Shown here: in pieces, positions 27,956 to 35,595 of the stretch
Layout of the letters: each line of letters opens with the position of its first letter
How positions within the stretch are numbered: position 1 is the first letter of the stretch
Made by a program: the position numbers and the translations under genes
The notes under the pieces: generated by a model
Seen by the model: the letters and a program-made list of their open reading frames with translations, nothing else
What the model was told of the DNA's origin: nothing
Databases searched by the model: none
Origin: Lacustribacter sp964460315
GTDB taxonomy: Bacteria > Pseudomonadota > Gammaproteobacteria > Burkholderiales > Burkholderiaceae_A
Assembly (NCBI GenBank): GCA_964460315.1
Contig: CAYWPQ010000004.1
Span: forward strand, 1 to 64,000
Length of the DNA stretch: 64,000 nt
Direction: 5' to 3'

Positions 27956-28380
27956 GGTGTCGCACCACCACGTTTGCGATGACGTACCGATTGTTTGTGG
28001 GCTTCAAGAGTGGCCGCATCCCAGATCTCGAAATGATGACCCACCCCGAGCAAGATCACGTCTCGCTGAATCTTGGCCCCATCACGCAAGACAGGATTAA
28101 TCAGCACACGGCCTTGGTTGTCGATCTCGGGGGTGTCGCTTAAACCCAGCCAGAAACGGCGGCGCTCGCTGTCGATCTCATCATCAGAAAAGCGTGCGAT
28201 GCGTTCATCCCAAAGCGACTGGGCCATCAACAGCAGGCAGCCGTCATCACTCTCGACAAGCGCGAGTGAACCCTTGGACTGGGTCATTAGGGCGTCTCGA
28301 TAACGCGTGGGGATCGTCATACGACCCTTCACATCGAGACTGAGCGCGGTAATGCCCGCAAACTGACCAAATGGCGCCAA
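27952..28380 (-). CDS. mraZ: Transcriptional regulator MraZ
   Basis: First gene of the dcw cluster. MraZ is a ring-forming DNA-binding protein with two SpoVT/AbrB-like repeats that represses its own promoter in E. coli. Both repeats are visible: ALSLDVKGRMTIPTRYRD and EIDNQGRVLINPVLRD. I chose TTG 28380 (142 aa, reading LAPFGQFAGITALSLD) because a GTGGGGG ribosome site sits 6 nt upstream and the first repeat then starts near the usual residue. A GTG at 28413 is in frame, but it would put the operator repeats inside the coding region. The stop overlaps a possible rsmH start. Confidence 0.93.
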   Translation of the reverse strand: MAPFGQFAGITALSLDVKGRMTIPTRYRDALMTQSKGSLALVESDDGCLLLMAQSLWDERIARFSDDEIDSERRRFWLGLSDTPEIDNQGRVLINPVLRDGAKIQRDVILLGVGHHFEIWDAATLEAHKQSVRHRKRGGATP

Positions 28381-28387
28381 AACAAAC

Positions 28388-28423
28388 CCCCACAAAAAAC
28401 CACTTTTTTGCACTTTTCCCCAC
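28388..28423 (-). promoter_or_regulatory. MraZ operator (four in-phase GTG-box repeats)
   Basis: On the minus strand four direct repeats begin exactly 10 nt apart: GTGGGG (28418-28423), GTGCAA (28408-28413), GTGGTT (28398-28403) and GTGGGG (28388-28393). The outer two are perfect and the inner two degenerate. Known MraZ sites are TGGG-type direct repeats with a 10-nt period just downstream of the promoter, which matches. The proximal repeat doubles as the mraZ ribosome site. Binding is inferred, not shown. Confidence 0.75.
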
Positions 28424-28450
28424 TTTAGGGAAAAGCATTCGGTCGGTCAA
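28422..28450 (-). promoter_or_regulatory. Predicted dcw promoter (Pmra)
   Basis: A sigma-70 type promoter reading toward mraZ: -35 TTGACC at 28445-28450, a 17-bp spacer, and -10 TAAAGT at 28422-28427. Transcription should start around 28415, giving a leader of about 35 nt. The -10 box overlaps the first GTGGGG operator repeat, so MraZ bound here would be expected to block initiation. The rest of 28451-28601 is AT-rich and shows no gene. Confidence 0.7.
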
Positions 28451-28601
28451 GCCGAATGGGGAATTTTTCTTTCTAAAACAAAGACTTAGGCCATTTTTCT
28501 GGAAAAACTTTCAGGCAAATATTCAAGAAAATCAACAAGATAAAAATACCTTGTAATGTGGTTTGTTAGATCTTGGGCTGCATGACGGGATAAACCCGGG
28601 G

Positions 28602-29018
28602 TTACTGGAGCGGGTTTTTGATCAAACCAGGGAAGGGAAGCGCAACAACCGGGATACCTTCCTCCATGAGTTCCTGAGCCGTCTCGAGTGATGTATTGCC
28701 GTGAATGGATCGAGTCGGCACCTCTTGAGCATGCATTGCACGGGCCTCTTGAGCGAAGCGATCGCCCACATCTTCACTCGAAGCCAGCAATTCACGGACC
28801 AGCTGAAGGGCGGCCGCCAAGGCCGGCGCCTGGTCCGGCGAAGGCGATACCACCGAAAGGTTCAGCCTGGGGGCGGAGAGCGTTTTTTCGATGTCGGTGC
28901 TGCCGCAGATGGGGCATTCGACGATCCCCTGCTGCCGCTGTTCGTCAAAAGCCGCGTGGCTTTTGAACCAGCCCTCGAATGGGTGCCCGTGCGGACACCG
29001 AAGATTAAAGACTTTCAT
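28602..29018 (-). CDS. DUF1178 family protein
   Basis: A 138-aa protein of the DUF1178 family, function unknown. It opens with MKVFNLRCPHGHPFEGWF and has a second cysteine pair in VECPICGSTDIEKTLSAPRL, so the two CxxH/CxxC-type pairs probably form a zinc ribbon. The C-terminal part contains a helical segment rich in Ala and Leu and ends EGIPVVALPFPGL. It follows the histidine phosphatase gene by 11 nt and is probably co-transcribed with it. Similar neighbourhoods occur in other Burkholderiales. Confidence 0.85.
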   Translation of the reverse strand: MKVFNLRCPHGHPFEGWFKSHAAFDEQRQQGIVECPICGSTDIEKTLSAPRLNLSVVSPSPDQAPALAAALQLVRELLASSEDVGDRFAQEARAMHAQEVPTRSIHGNTSLETAQELMEEGIPVVALPFPGLIKNPLQ

Positions 29019-29029
29019 GGCCTCTGATT

Positions 29030-29689
29030 TTACGAGAAGCCACGGACTTCATCCCTTACAGCCAATGAGTCCAAATGCGCCACCAAGGCCCAGCGTACGA
29101 CTTCGATCTTGGCGGGTGTGAGGATCATCTCTTGAATGCCTGCATTCGGGATTTTCCAATCACGCGCCTTCTGCATGGGCACGCCAACCCCGAGTCGATA
29201 CACCATATCCAGAAAGCCTCCGTGGGTGACCACGGCGACGGATTCTCCCAAATGTTGTTGGACAAGACTTTCGAGCGCCGCCTCAACCCGAGCTCGAAAA
29301 AGCAACAACGATTCACCACCGGCCGGAGCAAACGACGGCTCTCTTGACTGCCATCGGTCGTAGTCAGCTGGGTGAGCCTTGGCAATCTCATCCGAAGTCA
29401 GCCCTTGAAAAATTCCGAAGTCACGTTCAGCGAAGGCTGAGACCTGCCGCACTTCAAGGCCAAGCTTCTTGGAGAGCGGCGTGGCCGTTTGAATGGCACG
29501 GGACAGATCGCTGCTGTAAACCGCATGGATGGTCTGCGCAGAGAGAAACTCAGCGACGCATTCGGCCTGACGCTCTCCCGCAGCATTCAATGGGATGTCG
29601 GTACGCCCCTGAATGCGCTGGGCAGCATTCCAATCCGTTTCACCATGCCGGATCAGCCAGAGTCGTGTGAATGGTGTGGGCGAATTCAT
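29030..29689 (-). CDS. Histidine phosphatase family protein (GpmB/CobC-like)
   Basis: A cytoplasmic phosphohydrolase of the phosphoglycerate-mutase-like fold. The phosphohistidine motif LIRHGETDWNAAQRIQGRTD is at the N-terminus, the second catalytic block VYSSDLSRAIQTATPL follows, and VAVVTHGGFLDMV carries the second histidine. The length from ATG 29689 is 219 aa. An in-frame TTG at 29710 would start inside the rnpB terminator region. Members annotated GpmB, CobC or PhoE look alike, so the substrate is not known. It lies just downstream of rnpB on the same strand. Confidence 0.88.
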   Translation of the reverse strand: MNSPTPFTRLWLIRHGETDWNAAQRIQGRTDIPLNAAGERQAECVAEFLSAQTIHAVYSSDLSRAIQTATPLSKKLGLEVRQVSAFAERDFGIFQGLTSDEIAKAHPADYDRWQSREPSFAPAGGESLLLFRARVEAALESLVQQHLGESVAVVTHGGFLDMVYRLGVGVPMQKARDWKIPNAGIQEMILTPAKIEVVRWALVAHLDSLAVRDEVRGFS

Positions 29690-29722
29690 GAACCGGTCTG
29701 CTTTCGACAATGAATAAAAAAA

Positions 29723-30080
29723 CGAAGTGAGCCTGTAGGCCGGATTCTGTTACGGGCGCCGCCATGCGAACGCCTATAGCGATCATCCCTCTAGGCCTGC
29801 CGTTGCCGACAGGCTCAAGCCACCTACCCGCATGCATCGAGCGGGCCACTCGTTTTGGCCGAAGCCAAGCGCATGCCTATTTGGTGTTGCTCCGGGTGGA
29901 GGTTACCGCGTTTCACTTCCACGCAGTTGCCTGCGTTTACTCGTCTCTGTGGCCCTGTTCCTCGCCTTGGGCACCCCAAGGAGTGCTTGCTGCGTACGGC
30001 CGTTAGCCGTCACCCTGCCCTGTGGAGTCCGGACCTTCCTCTCCCGTTTTCACGGCAGCGACCGCCCAGCTCACTTCGCT
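29723..30080 (-). ncRNA. rnpB: RNase P RNA (M1 RNA)
   Basis: Catalytic RNA of ribonuclease P, which trims the 5' leader of tRNA precursors. On the minus strand the 5' end CGAAGTGAGC pairs perfectly with the 3' end GCTCACTTCG to form helix P1. The conserved 5' core GGAAGGTCCGGACTCCACAG, ACAGGGCAGGGTG, and the 3' core ACAGAATCCGGCCTAC are all present, and the length of about 358 nt fits a type A RNA. A run of seven T residues (29716-29722) right after P1 acts as terminator. A TATCAT -10-like box at 30087-30092 sits about 7 nt before the 5' end; the -35 is not clear. Short open frames inside it are not genes. Confidence 0.95.
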
Positions 30081-30151
30081 GTCGACATGATAGCTTGAAG
30101 CTCAGCCAGAACGAGGTAAACTGATACCTCTAGCATCTATAGTTATTTGCA

Positions 30152-32518
30152 ATGGTTCGAGCGGTGATTGCCTTCGCTCAGTCATGGGCGAGAGAACATT
30201 GGGTGAATGGGCAGCCCTTCCAGCGGGTGCTCATCTTGGTGGCCATGGTCCCGTTGGTGGTGATTCTGGTGATCATGGGATGGGTCATGTCCGAATCCAT
30301 CATCCAGCAAAAAACACAGGAAGAAGGTCAGCGGTTAAAGGCCGAGGCCAAGGTGTTTGCAGAAATGATCGACATGACGGTGGGCCGTCAGCTGATCGAT
30401 CTTCAGTCACGAGCTGCACTCCTGCCAAAACTTCGGCTCGATCAGTCCCCTGCGCAGCTCACCCTTTGGCTGAATGCGATTCAAGAAGCTGTTCCGGAAT
30501 ACACATGGATTGGCTTTGTTGGCATGGATGGGCGCGTGAAGGCCTCCACCGGCAGCATGCTTGTCGGTCAGAGCGTAGCCCAGCGAGACTGGTTTCAAAA
30601 GGGAACCTTGAAGCCAAGCACGCTCGATGTTCATGAAGCCAAACTTCTTGAATCCCATCTGCCCGCACGCCACACCCACGACCCTTGGCGTTTCATTGAT
30701 CTCACTTCACCGGTGACCAATGCTCAGGGCAAAGCCATTGGCGTGCTTGGTGCTCACCTGAGCTGGGACTGGCTGGTGAACCAGTACCGACGGTATTCCA
30801 CATCGTTGTTTGGATCCGGCGCAGCCGAGGTCATGGTCATTGGGCGAGACGGCAAACCAAGGCTAGTTGCTCCGGGACTGGAAAGCCGGGGTCTTGGTGG
30901 CCAGAGAAGTTTTCAACACGCCGAGCTGGGTCAATCCGGTTTTCTTCGAGAGACCTGGGAAGACGGCCGCGACTACCTCGTGGGCTACACCAAGAATCCT
31001 GGCTATGGCGAATATCACCAGCTTGGATGGACCACCCTGGTTCGGCTTCCAATGAGTCATGTGCAGCAACAGGCTCAGCCTTTAATGGTTGCTCTGTGGA
31101 TGTTGATTGCCGCTGCTGTATTCATTTTCTATGCCGGAACGCGGCTTTTTATCCGGCTGACACTCGAGCCTGTGAATCGACTGATGTCTGAGATTCAGCG
31201 TGTTGGCCGCCACGGTGGGTCTCTGCTGACCATGAGTGCGATGCCCCGAGAATTCCAAAGCCTTGCCGTGGTCACCAATCAAATGATTCAGACTCTGGAT
31301 GCTCAACGCGAAATGGAGCATGCTAAAACACGATTCCTTGCGGATATGAGCCATGAGATTCGGACCCCTTTGCATGGTGTGCTGGGCATTGGAGAGCTCA
31401 TGAAAAGCCGTATGACCAAGCCCGATGACCGTAGAGATCTTGATCAGCTGATTGGCTGTGCGCGAGAAGTTCAGGGTCTGGTGGATGACATCTTGGATCT
31501 TTCAGCAACCCAAGAAAATCGCTTACGGCTTGAATCCAAGCCCTTTTTAATTTCCGAGGTGGTGGAGTTCAATCGACGAATCTTCGAGCCCGTCGCAGCG
31601 GCAAAGGGAGTCCGTTTCGAACAGGAAAGCAGCCTTGAACCCTCGCTGATGGTCATGGGGGATGCGCTTCGGTTTGGACAGATTCTTCGAAATCTATTGT
31701 CCAACGCCATTAAGTTCACCGAACGCGGCAGTGTGACGATCAGCCTCACACCAGGACCACAGGATGACCCGAAGAAAATCTCCATCCGACTCTCCGTGCA
31801 AGACACTGGCATCGGTCTGACCCAAACCCAGCAAGAAATTATCTTTGGAAGGTTTGAGCAGGCAAGCCCTGCGATTGCCAGAGAATTTGGAGGCACTGGC
31901 CTTGGCCTGGCCGTGACACGCGCGATCACCGAAGCCATGCAAGGCCGAATCAGCGTGAATTCAGTCGCCGGACAAGGAACGCTCATGGTCGTGGATCTGG
32001 TCTTCGATCGAGCCCAGAGGGACGGCTGGGTGAGTCAGCTTTGCGTCGACCATGCTGATGGGGAGAGCATCAAGGCAGGGGTTAGGGAACGCCCGCATCC
32101 ATCAGCCGGACTTCGAGTGCTTGTGGTGGACGACATTCCGATGAATCGTGAGGTGCTTGCTCGTTGGCTGACCCTGCATCAGCATCAGGTCTCGGAGGCG
32201 GCCACCGGCGAAGCTGCACTCCACCGAATTCGCCATGACAGCTTTGATCTTATTTTCATGGACATTGATCTGCCCGACATGAGCGGGCATCAGGTGATCT
32301 CGGCGATTCGGGCGCAGCCGGGTGATGGCGGGAAGGCATTCATTGTTACGCTGTCGGGCCATGGCTTTCAGGCCGATATTGCAGCGTCGCTCGCCGCCGG
32401 TGCCGATGAGCACCTGACCAAACCCGTGAATTTTGATCGGCTCACGTCACTCGTGGCTCAGACGCGCCCGCGTGTGTCCGTACGCCGTGAAAGCCGAAAC
32501 ACCGAGGTGTCGGAATAA
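30152..32518 (+). CDS. Hybrid sensor histidine kinase with receiver domain
   Basis: A 788-aa inner-membrane sensor. Membrane helices at about residues 26-46 and 310-330 enclose a periplasmic sensing region of some 260 residues that looks like a Cache-type fold. A HAMP-like linker follows, then the dimerisation domain with phospho-acceptor H401 (MSHEIRTPLHG). The ATP domain has its N box near 514-521, DTGIGL at 551-556 and GGTGLGL at 580-586. The C-terminal receiver has acidic residues in VVDD and phospho-acceptor D704 (FMDIDLPDM), with K757 in LTKPVN. No response regulator or phosphotransfer protein is adjacent, so the output partner must be elsewhere. It diverges from rnpB and its 3' end overlaps the DUF3025 gene by 61 nt. 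The stimulus is unknown. Confidence 0.93.
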   Translation: MVRAVIAFAQSWAREHWVNGQPFQRVLILVAMVPLVVILVIMGWVMSESIIQQKTQEEGQRLKAEAKVFAEMIDMTVGRQLIDLQSRAALLPKLRLDQSPAQLTLWLNAIQEAVPEYTWIGFVGMDGRVKASTGSMLVGQSVAQRDWFQKGTLKPSTLDVHEAKLLESHLPARHTHDPWRFIDLTSPVTNAQGKAIGVLGAHLSWDWLVNQYRRYSTSLFGSGAAEVMVIGRDGKPRLVAPGLESRGLGGQRSFQHAELGQSGFLRETWEDGRDYLVGYTKNPGYGEYHQLGWTTLVRLPMSHVQQQAQPLMVALWMLIAAAVFIFYAGTRLFIRLTLEPVNRLMSEIQRVGRHGGSLLTMSAMPREFQSLAVVTNQMIQTLDAQREMEHAKTRFLADMSHEIRTPLHGVLGIGELMKSRMTKPDDRRDLDQLIGCAREVQGLVDDILDLSATQENRLRLESKPFLISEVVEFNRRIFEPVAAAKGVRFEQESSLEPSLMVMGDALRFGQILRNLLSNAIKFTERGSVTISLTPGPQDDPKKISIRLSVQDTGIGLTQTQQEIIFGRFEQASPAIAREFGGTGLGLAVTRAITEAMQGRISVNSVAGQGTLMVVDLVFDRAQRDGWVSQLCVDHADGESIKAGVRERPHPSAGLRVLVVDDIPMNREVLARWLTLHQHQVSEAATGEAALHRIRHDSFDLIFMDIDLPDMSGHQVISAIRAQPGDGGKAFIVTLSGHGFQADIAASLAAGADEHLTKPVNFDRLTSLVAQTRPRVSVRRESRNTEVSE

Positions 32519-33237
32519 AAATCGGGCGCCTCTGAGGCCGGGTCCCAGCCTGGAATACCCATGACGGGAAGCACCAGAAGATCGCGCGGAGTCATGGCCT
32601 CATGCAGAGATTCCAAAAGCGATTCATCCACGGTTTTTGGGCTCCCATCCAGGATCAGAACATGGGCTGTGATGGATTTGTAAGGCTGATCCATCTTTTC
32701 TAAAAGCGCATGGCCAAAGGGAAACACCGTCCATTCGTTTCCCCATCGCCCACGATGACTTAGAAACAGAGCGGACCAGTCATGCTGCCGAATCATCGCC
32801 TCACAATCGATGGGTACCGATGAGTCGCCACCCCTTCGGATGGGTTCAGTGCGTATCAGCAAGAGATTCTCATCACAGAGCGTCATGGCGTCTCGAAGCG
32901 CGCCTCGCGACGAGCCAACGCCCGCTTGCGCAATGGCCTGCGCCTGAAACTGGTTGAGGCGAGCCTTTGATTGTGGATAGGTGAGCCAGATCAAGGCATT
33001 GAGCCGGTCATGCCGATTGTCTCGCGTGGGGACACAGCCCGTCTTGGCAATCCATGCCTCGTAAGCTTCATGCGGGGGTAATTCGGATTGCGCCACGAAT
33101 CGAAGCGGCTGCCCGCCGCCAGTGACAAGAGACCGGCGCGCCGACTCTTGATTTAAAAAAGAAAGCAGATTGGGGTGTGAAAGGCTGCTGACCGCATGGA
33201 TCCAGGCGGGATCAAAAGCGTCAAGCCAGGGCCTCAT
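32458..33237 (-). CDS. DUF3025 domain-containing protein
   Basis: A 259-aa protein of the DUF3025 family, function unknown. Family landmarks are AYEAWIAKTGCVPTRDNRHD, the DRLNALIWLTYPQSKARLNQ block, and the C-terminal MTPRDLLVLPVMGIPGWDP. ATG 33237 was chosen; it lies 5 nt after the pyrC stop, so it is likely co-transcribed with pyrC. No membrane segment or signal peptide is seen. Its last 20 codons are antisense to the end of the hybrid kinase gene, and the encoded tail (DFYSDTSVFRLSRR) still matches what the family usually has there, so both frames look genuinely coding. Confidence 0.87.
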   Translation of the reverse strand: MRPWLDAFDPAWIHAVSSLSHPNLLSFLNQESARRSLVTGGGQPLRFVAQSELPPHEAYEAWIAKTGCVPTRDNRHDRLNALIWLTYPQSKARLNQFQAQAIAQAGVGSSRGALRDAMTLCDENLLLIRTEPIRRGGDSSVPIDCEAMIRQHDWSALFLSHRGRWGNEWTVFPFGHALLEKMDQPYKSITAHVLILDGSPKTVDESLLESLHEAMTPRDLLVLPVMGIPGWDPASEAPDFYSDTSVFRLSRRTDTRGRV

Positions 33238-33242
33238 GACAC

Positions 33243-34298
33243 TCAAACCAGACCCTGAAAGCTCCAATCAAGGGTCTCCCCTGCGGCCAGAGGAACGATC
33301 TGTCCATCCGCAAATGAGAGCGAGTCTTCGATCAGTTGTGGCGACCGCCACAACATGATCTTGCTGGTGTTGCGGGGGAGCCGATAGAAGTCTGGGCCAT
33401 AAAAGCTGGCAAAGGCTTCAAATTGATCCAGTGCATTCACGGACTCAAAGGCTTGGAGATAAAGCTCTAATGCATAAGGCGCCGAAAAGCAGCCCGCGCA
33501 GCCGCAGGCCGATTCCTTGGCGCCTTTTTCGTGAGGTGCACTGTCGGTTCCAAGAAAAAATCGCGGGTTGCCGCTGACCGCCGCTTGAAGAAGAGCCTGT
33601 CGATGAGTCTCTCGCTTGAGAATGGGAAGACAGTACCAATGGGGTCGAAGGCCACCCGAAAAAAGAGCATTGCGGCTGTAAAGAAGATGCTGTGGCGTGA
33701 TGGTGGCGGCAATATCGCCTTGGCTTTCACGCACATAGTCAGCAGCCTCTTGGGTCGTGATGTGCTCAAAGACAATTCGCAGTTCCGGAAAATCTTGGCG
33801 CAAAGGAATCAGGACATCGTCAATGAATCTTTTTTCTCGATCGAAGGTGTCCACATGGGCCTCGGTCACCTCACCATGAATGCAGAGCACAAGACTATGC
33901 TCCTGCATGGCCTCAAGAGCAGCGTGGCATTTCTTGATGGAGGTGACGCCGCTGTCGGAATTGGTGGTGGCGCCCGCGGGGTAGAGCTTGGCTGCCACAA
34001 CCTCTTGGCTTGATGCCGCACGGACGATTTCCTCTGCGGGCGTATTGTCGGTGAGGTAGAGCGTCATCAGGGGATCAAAGCTGTAACCCTCTTCAATCAT
34101 CTGCGATGGAACCATCGCACGAATGCGATTTGCATAATCAACGGCCTGGGCTGTGGTGGTGATCGGCGGCTTCAGATTGGGCATGACGATGGCACGGCCG
34201 AACTGCCTGACGGTGTAAGGCAGGATGGAGGCCATGGCCTTGCCGTCTCGCAGGTGCAGGTGCCAGTCATCGGGTCGAGTGATCACAAGTTGTTTCAT
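33243..34298 (-). CDS. pyrC: Dihydroorotase (class II)
   Basis: Zinc amidohydrolase converting N-carbamoyl-L-aspartate to dihydroorotate in pyrimidine synthesis. The metal ligands DWHLHLRDG are near the N-terminus; AAKLYPAGATTN carries the carboxylated lysine; CIHGEV and FEHITTQEA supply further histidines; GTDSAPHEKGAKE is the catalytic aspartate region. The length is 351 aa, as in E. coli PyrC. It abuts the glycerate kinase gene without a gap and precedes DUF3025. The upstream operon imports aspartate/glutamate, precursors for this pathway. Confidence 0.96.
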   Translation of the reverse strand: MKQLVITRPDDWHLHLRDGKAMASILPYTVRQFGRAIVMPNLKPPITTTAQAVDYANRIRAMVPSQMIEEGYSFDPLMTLYLTDNTPAEEIVRAASSQEVVAAKLYPAGATTNSDSGVTSIKKCHAALEAMQEHSLVLCIHGEVTEAHVDTFDREKRFIDDVLIPLRQDFPELRIVFEHITTQEAADYVRESQGDIAATITPQHLLYSRNALFSGGLRPHWYCLPILKRETHRQALLQAAVSGNPRFFLGTDSAPHEKGAKESACGCAGCFSAPYALELYLQAFESVNALDQFEAFASFYGPDFYRLPRNTSKIMLWRSPQLIEDSLSFADGQIVPLAAGETLDWSFQGLV

Positions 34299-35594
34299 TT
34301 ATCCCATCACCAAAATCGCACGGTAGTCATTGACATTGGTTCGTGTGGGCCCCGTGGTGATGACATCACCCAAAGGCTCGAACAATCCCAATCCGTTATT
34401 GTCGTCAAGAAGCTCTTTTAAGACGAGCCCTTTTTGACGGGCTCGAGCAACCGTGTCTTGGGTGAGCAGCGCGCCGGCATGAGGGCTGACGCCATCAATG
34501 CCGTCGGTATCGGCCGCAATGGCCATCACCCGATCGGCGATTCCCAATTCATCGAGGGCAATGGCCAAAGCCAAAAGAAATTCCACACACCGCCCGCCTC
34601 GTCCCTGGCCGCGAACGGTCACCGTGCACTCGCCTCCGGAGATCAACGCAAGAGGCGCAGAGAAATCGGGGCTGGGAAAACGAAGGAGTTCACGAACCCA
34701 CGAGGCATAAACCTGGGCCACGTCCCGCGCCTCGCCGGTGACGGCGTCACCCAGCAAGATGGGTCGAACACCAGCTTTGGAGAAACAATCCGCGGCGGCC
34801 CGCAGGCTTTCCCTGGCGGTGGCAATCACGGTGGTGCTGACATGCGACAGACGCGCGTCGCCGGGTTTGGGGGTCTCCGCGACCTGGCTCGCCTCTCCAG
34901 CCTTGAGATGTCTGGCGATGGATTCGGGTGGCGTCACCCGCCACCGAGCCAATACGGCCAGGGCATCAGCATAGGTGGATGGATCTGCCGAACACGGGCC
35001 GGATGCAATCGCTGAAGGGTCGTCTCCCACAACGTCCGAGATCACCAGCGCGCACACTGGCGCACGACTGGCAAGCGCAAGATGGCCGCCTTGGATTCGC
35101 GAGAGATGCTTGCGGACAATATTCATGTCGGTGATGGGCGCGCCGGACTTCAACAAGGCGGCGGTCAGCTGTTTCAGATCCGCCATCGACACACCATCCA
35201 CTGGCAAAGCCAAAAGGCTTGAGCCCCCGCCCGACACCAGAACAATCAGCTGATCATTGGGGGAGAGTTTCTGCACCTCATGAAAAATTCGTTCGGCTGC
35301 AGCTTCGCCCGCCTGATCAGGAACAGGATGGCCAGCTTCAATGCATTCGATTCGCTTCAGGGGAAGGCCGTGGGCATAGCGGGTGATGACCAACCCCGAG
35401 AGAGGTGCCTCCAAAGGCCATGTCGATTCCACCGCCGCAGCCATGCTGGCTGCAGCTTTACCCGCCCCCACCACCAGTGTTCTTCCCGATGGCGGTGGGT
35501 TTGGCAGGTGACGGGCAACAATACTTGAAGGGTCTGCAGCGGCCACCGCGGCCGAGAAACTCTCTCGAAGAAGCGACTGCAGGGAAAGGCTCAA
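34299..35594 (-). CDS. Glycerate 2-kinase (MOFRL family, TtuD-like)
   Basis: Predicted to phosphorylate D-glycerate to 2-phosphoglycerate; homologues next to tartrate dehydrogenase are often labelled TtuD or hydroxypyruvate reductase. The N-terminal domain has LVVGAGKAAASMAAAVE and VLVSGGGSSLLALPVDGVSM. The C-terminal MOFRL domain shows ISGGECTVTVRGQGRGGRCV and AADTDGIDGVSPHAGAL. TTG 35594 is one nt past the upstream stop, with AAGG as ribosome site inside that gene, giving 431 aa; there is no ATG near the expected N-terminus. An upstream frame of 37 codons overlaps the dehydrogenase and is not coding. It is coupled to the dehydrogenase and pyrC. Confidence 0.88.
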   Translation of the reverse strand: MSLSLQSLLRESFSAAVAAADPSSIVARHLPNPPPSGRTLVVGAGKAAASMAAAVESTWPLEAPLSGLVITRYAHGLPLKRIECIEAGHPVPDQAGEAAAERIFHEVQKLSPNDQLIVLVSGGGSSLLALPVDGVSMADLKQLTAALLKSGAPITDMNIVRKHLSRIQGGHLALASRAPVCALVISDVVGDDPSAIASGPCSADPSTYADALAVLARWRVTPPESIARHLKAGEASQVAETPKPGDARLSHVSTTVIATARESLRAAADCFSKAGVRPILLGDAVTGEARDVAQVYASWVRELLRFPSPDFSAPLALISGGECTVTVRGQGRGGRCVEFLLALAIALDELGIADRVMAIAADTDGIDGVSPHAGALLTQDTVARARQKGLVLKELLDDNNGLGLFEPLGDVITTGPTRTNVNDYRAILVMG

Positions 35595-35595
35595 G

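Noticed and set aside
29764..30124. Several short plus-strand open frames between the phosphatase and the hybrid kinase
   Set aside because: They lie across rnpB, whose conserved core sequences and P1 helix explain the stretch as RNA.
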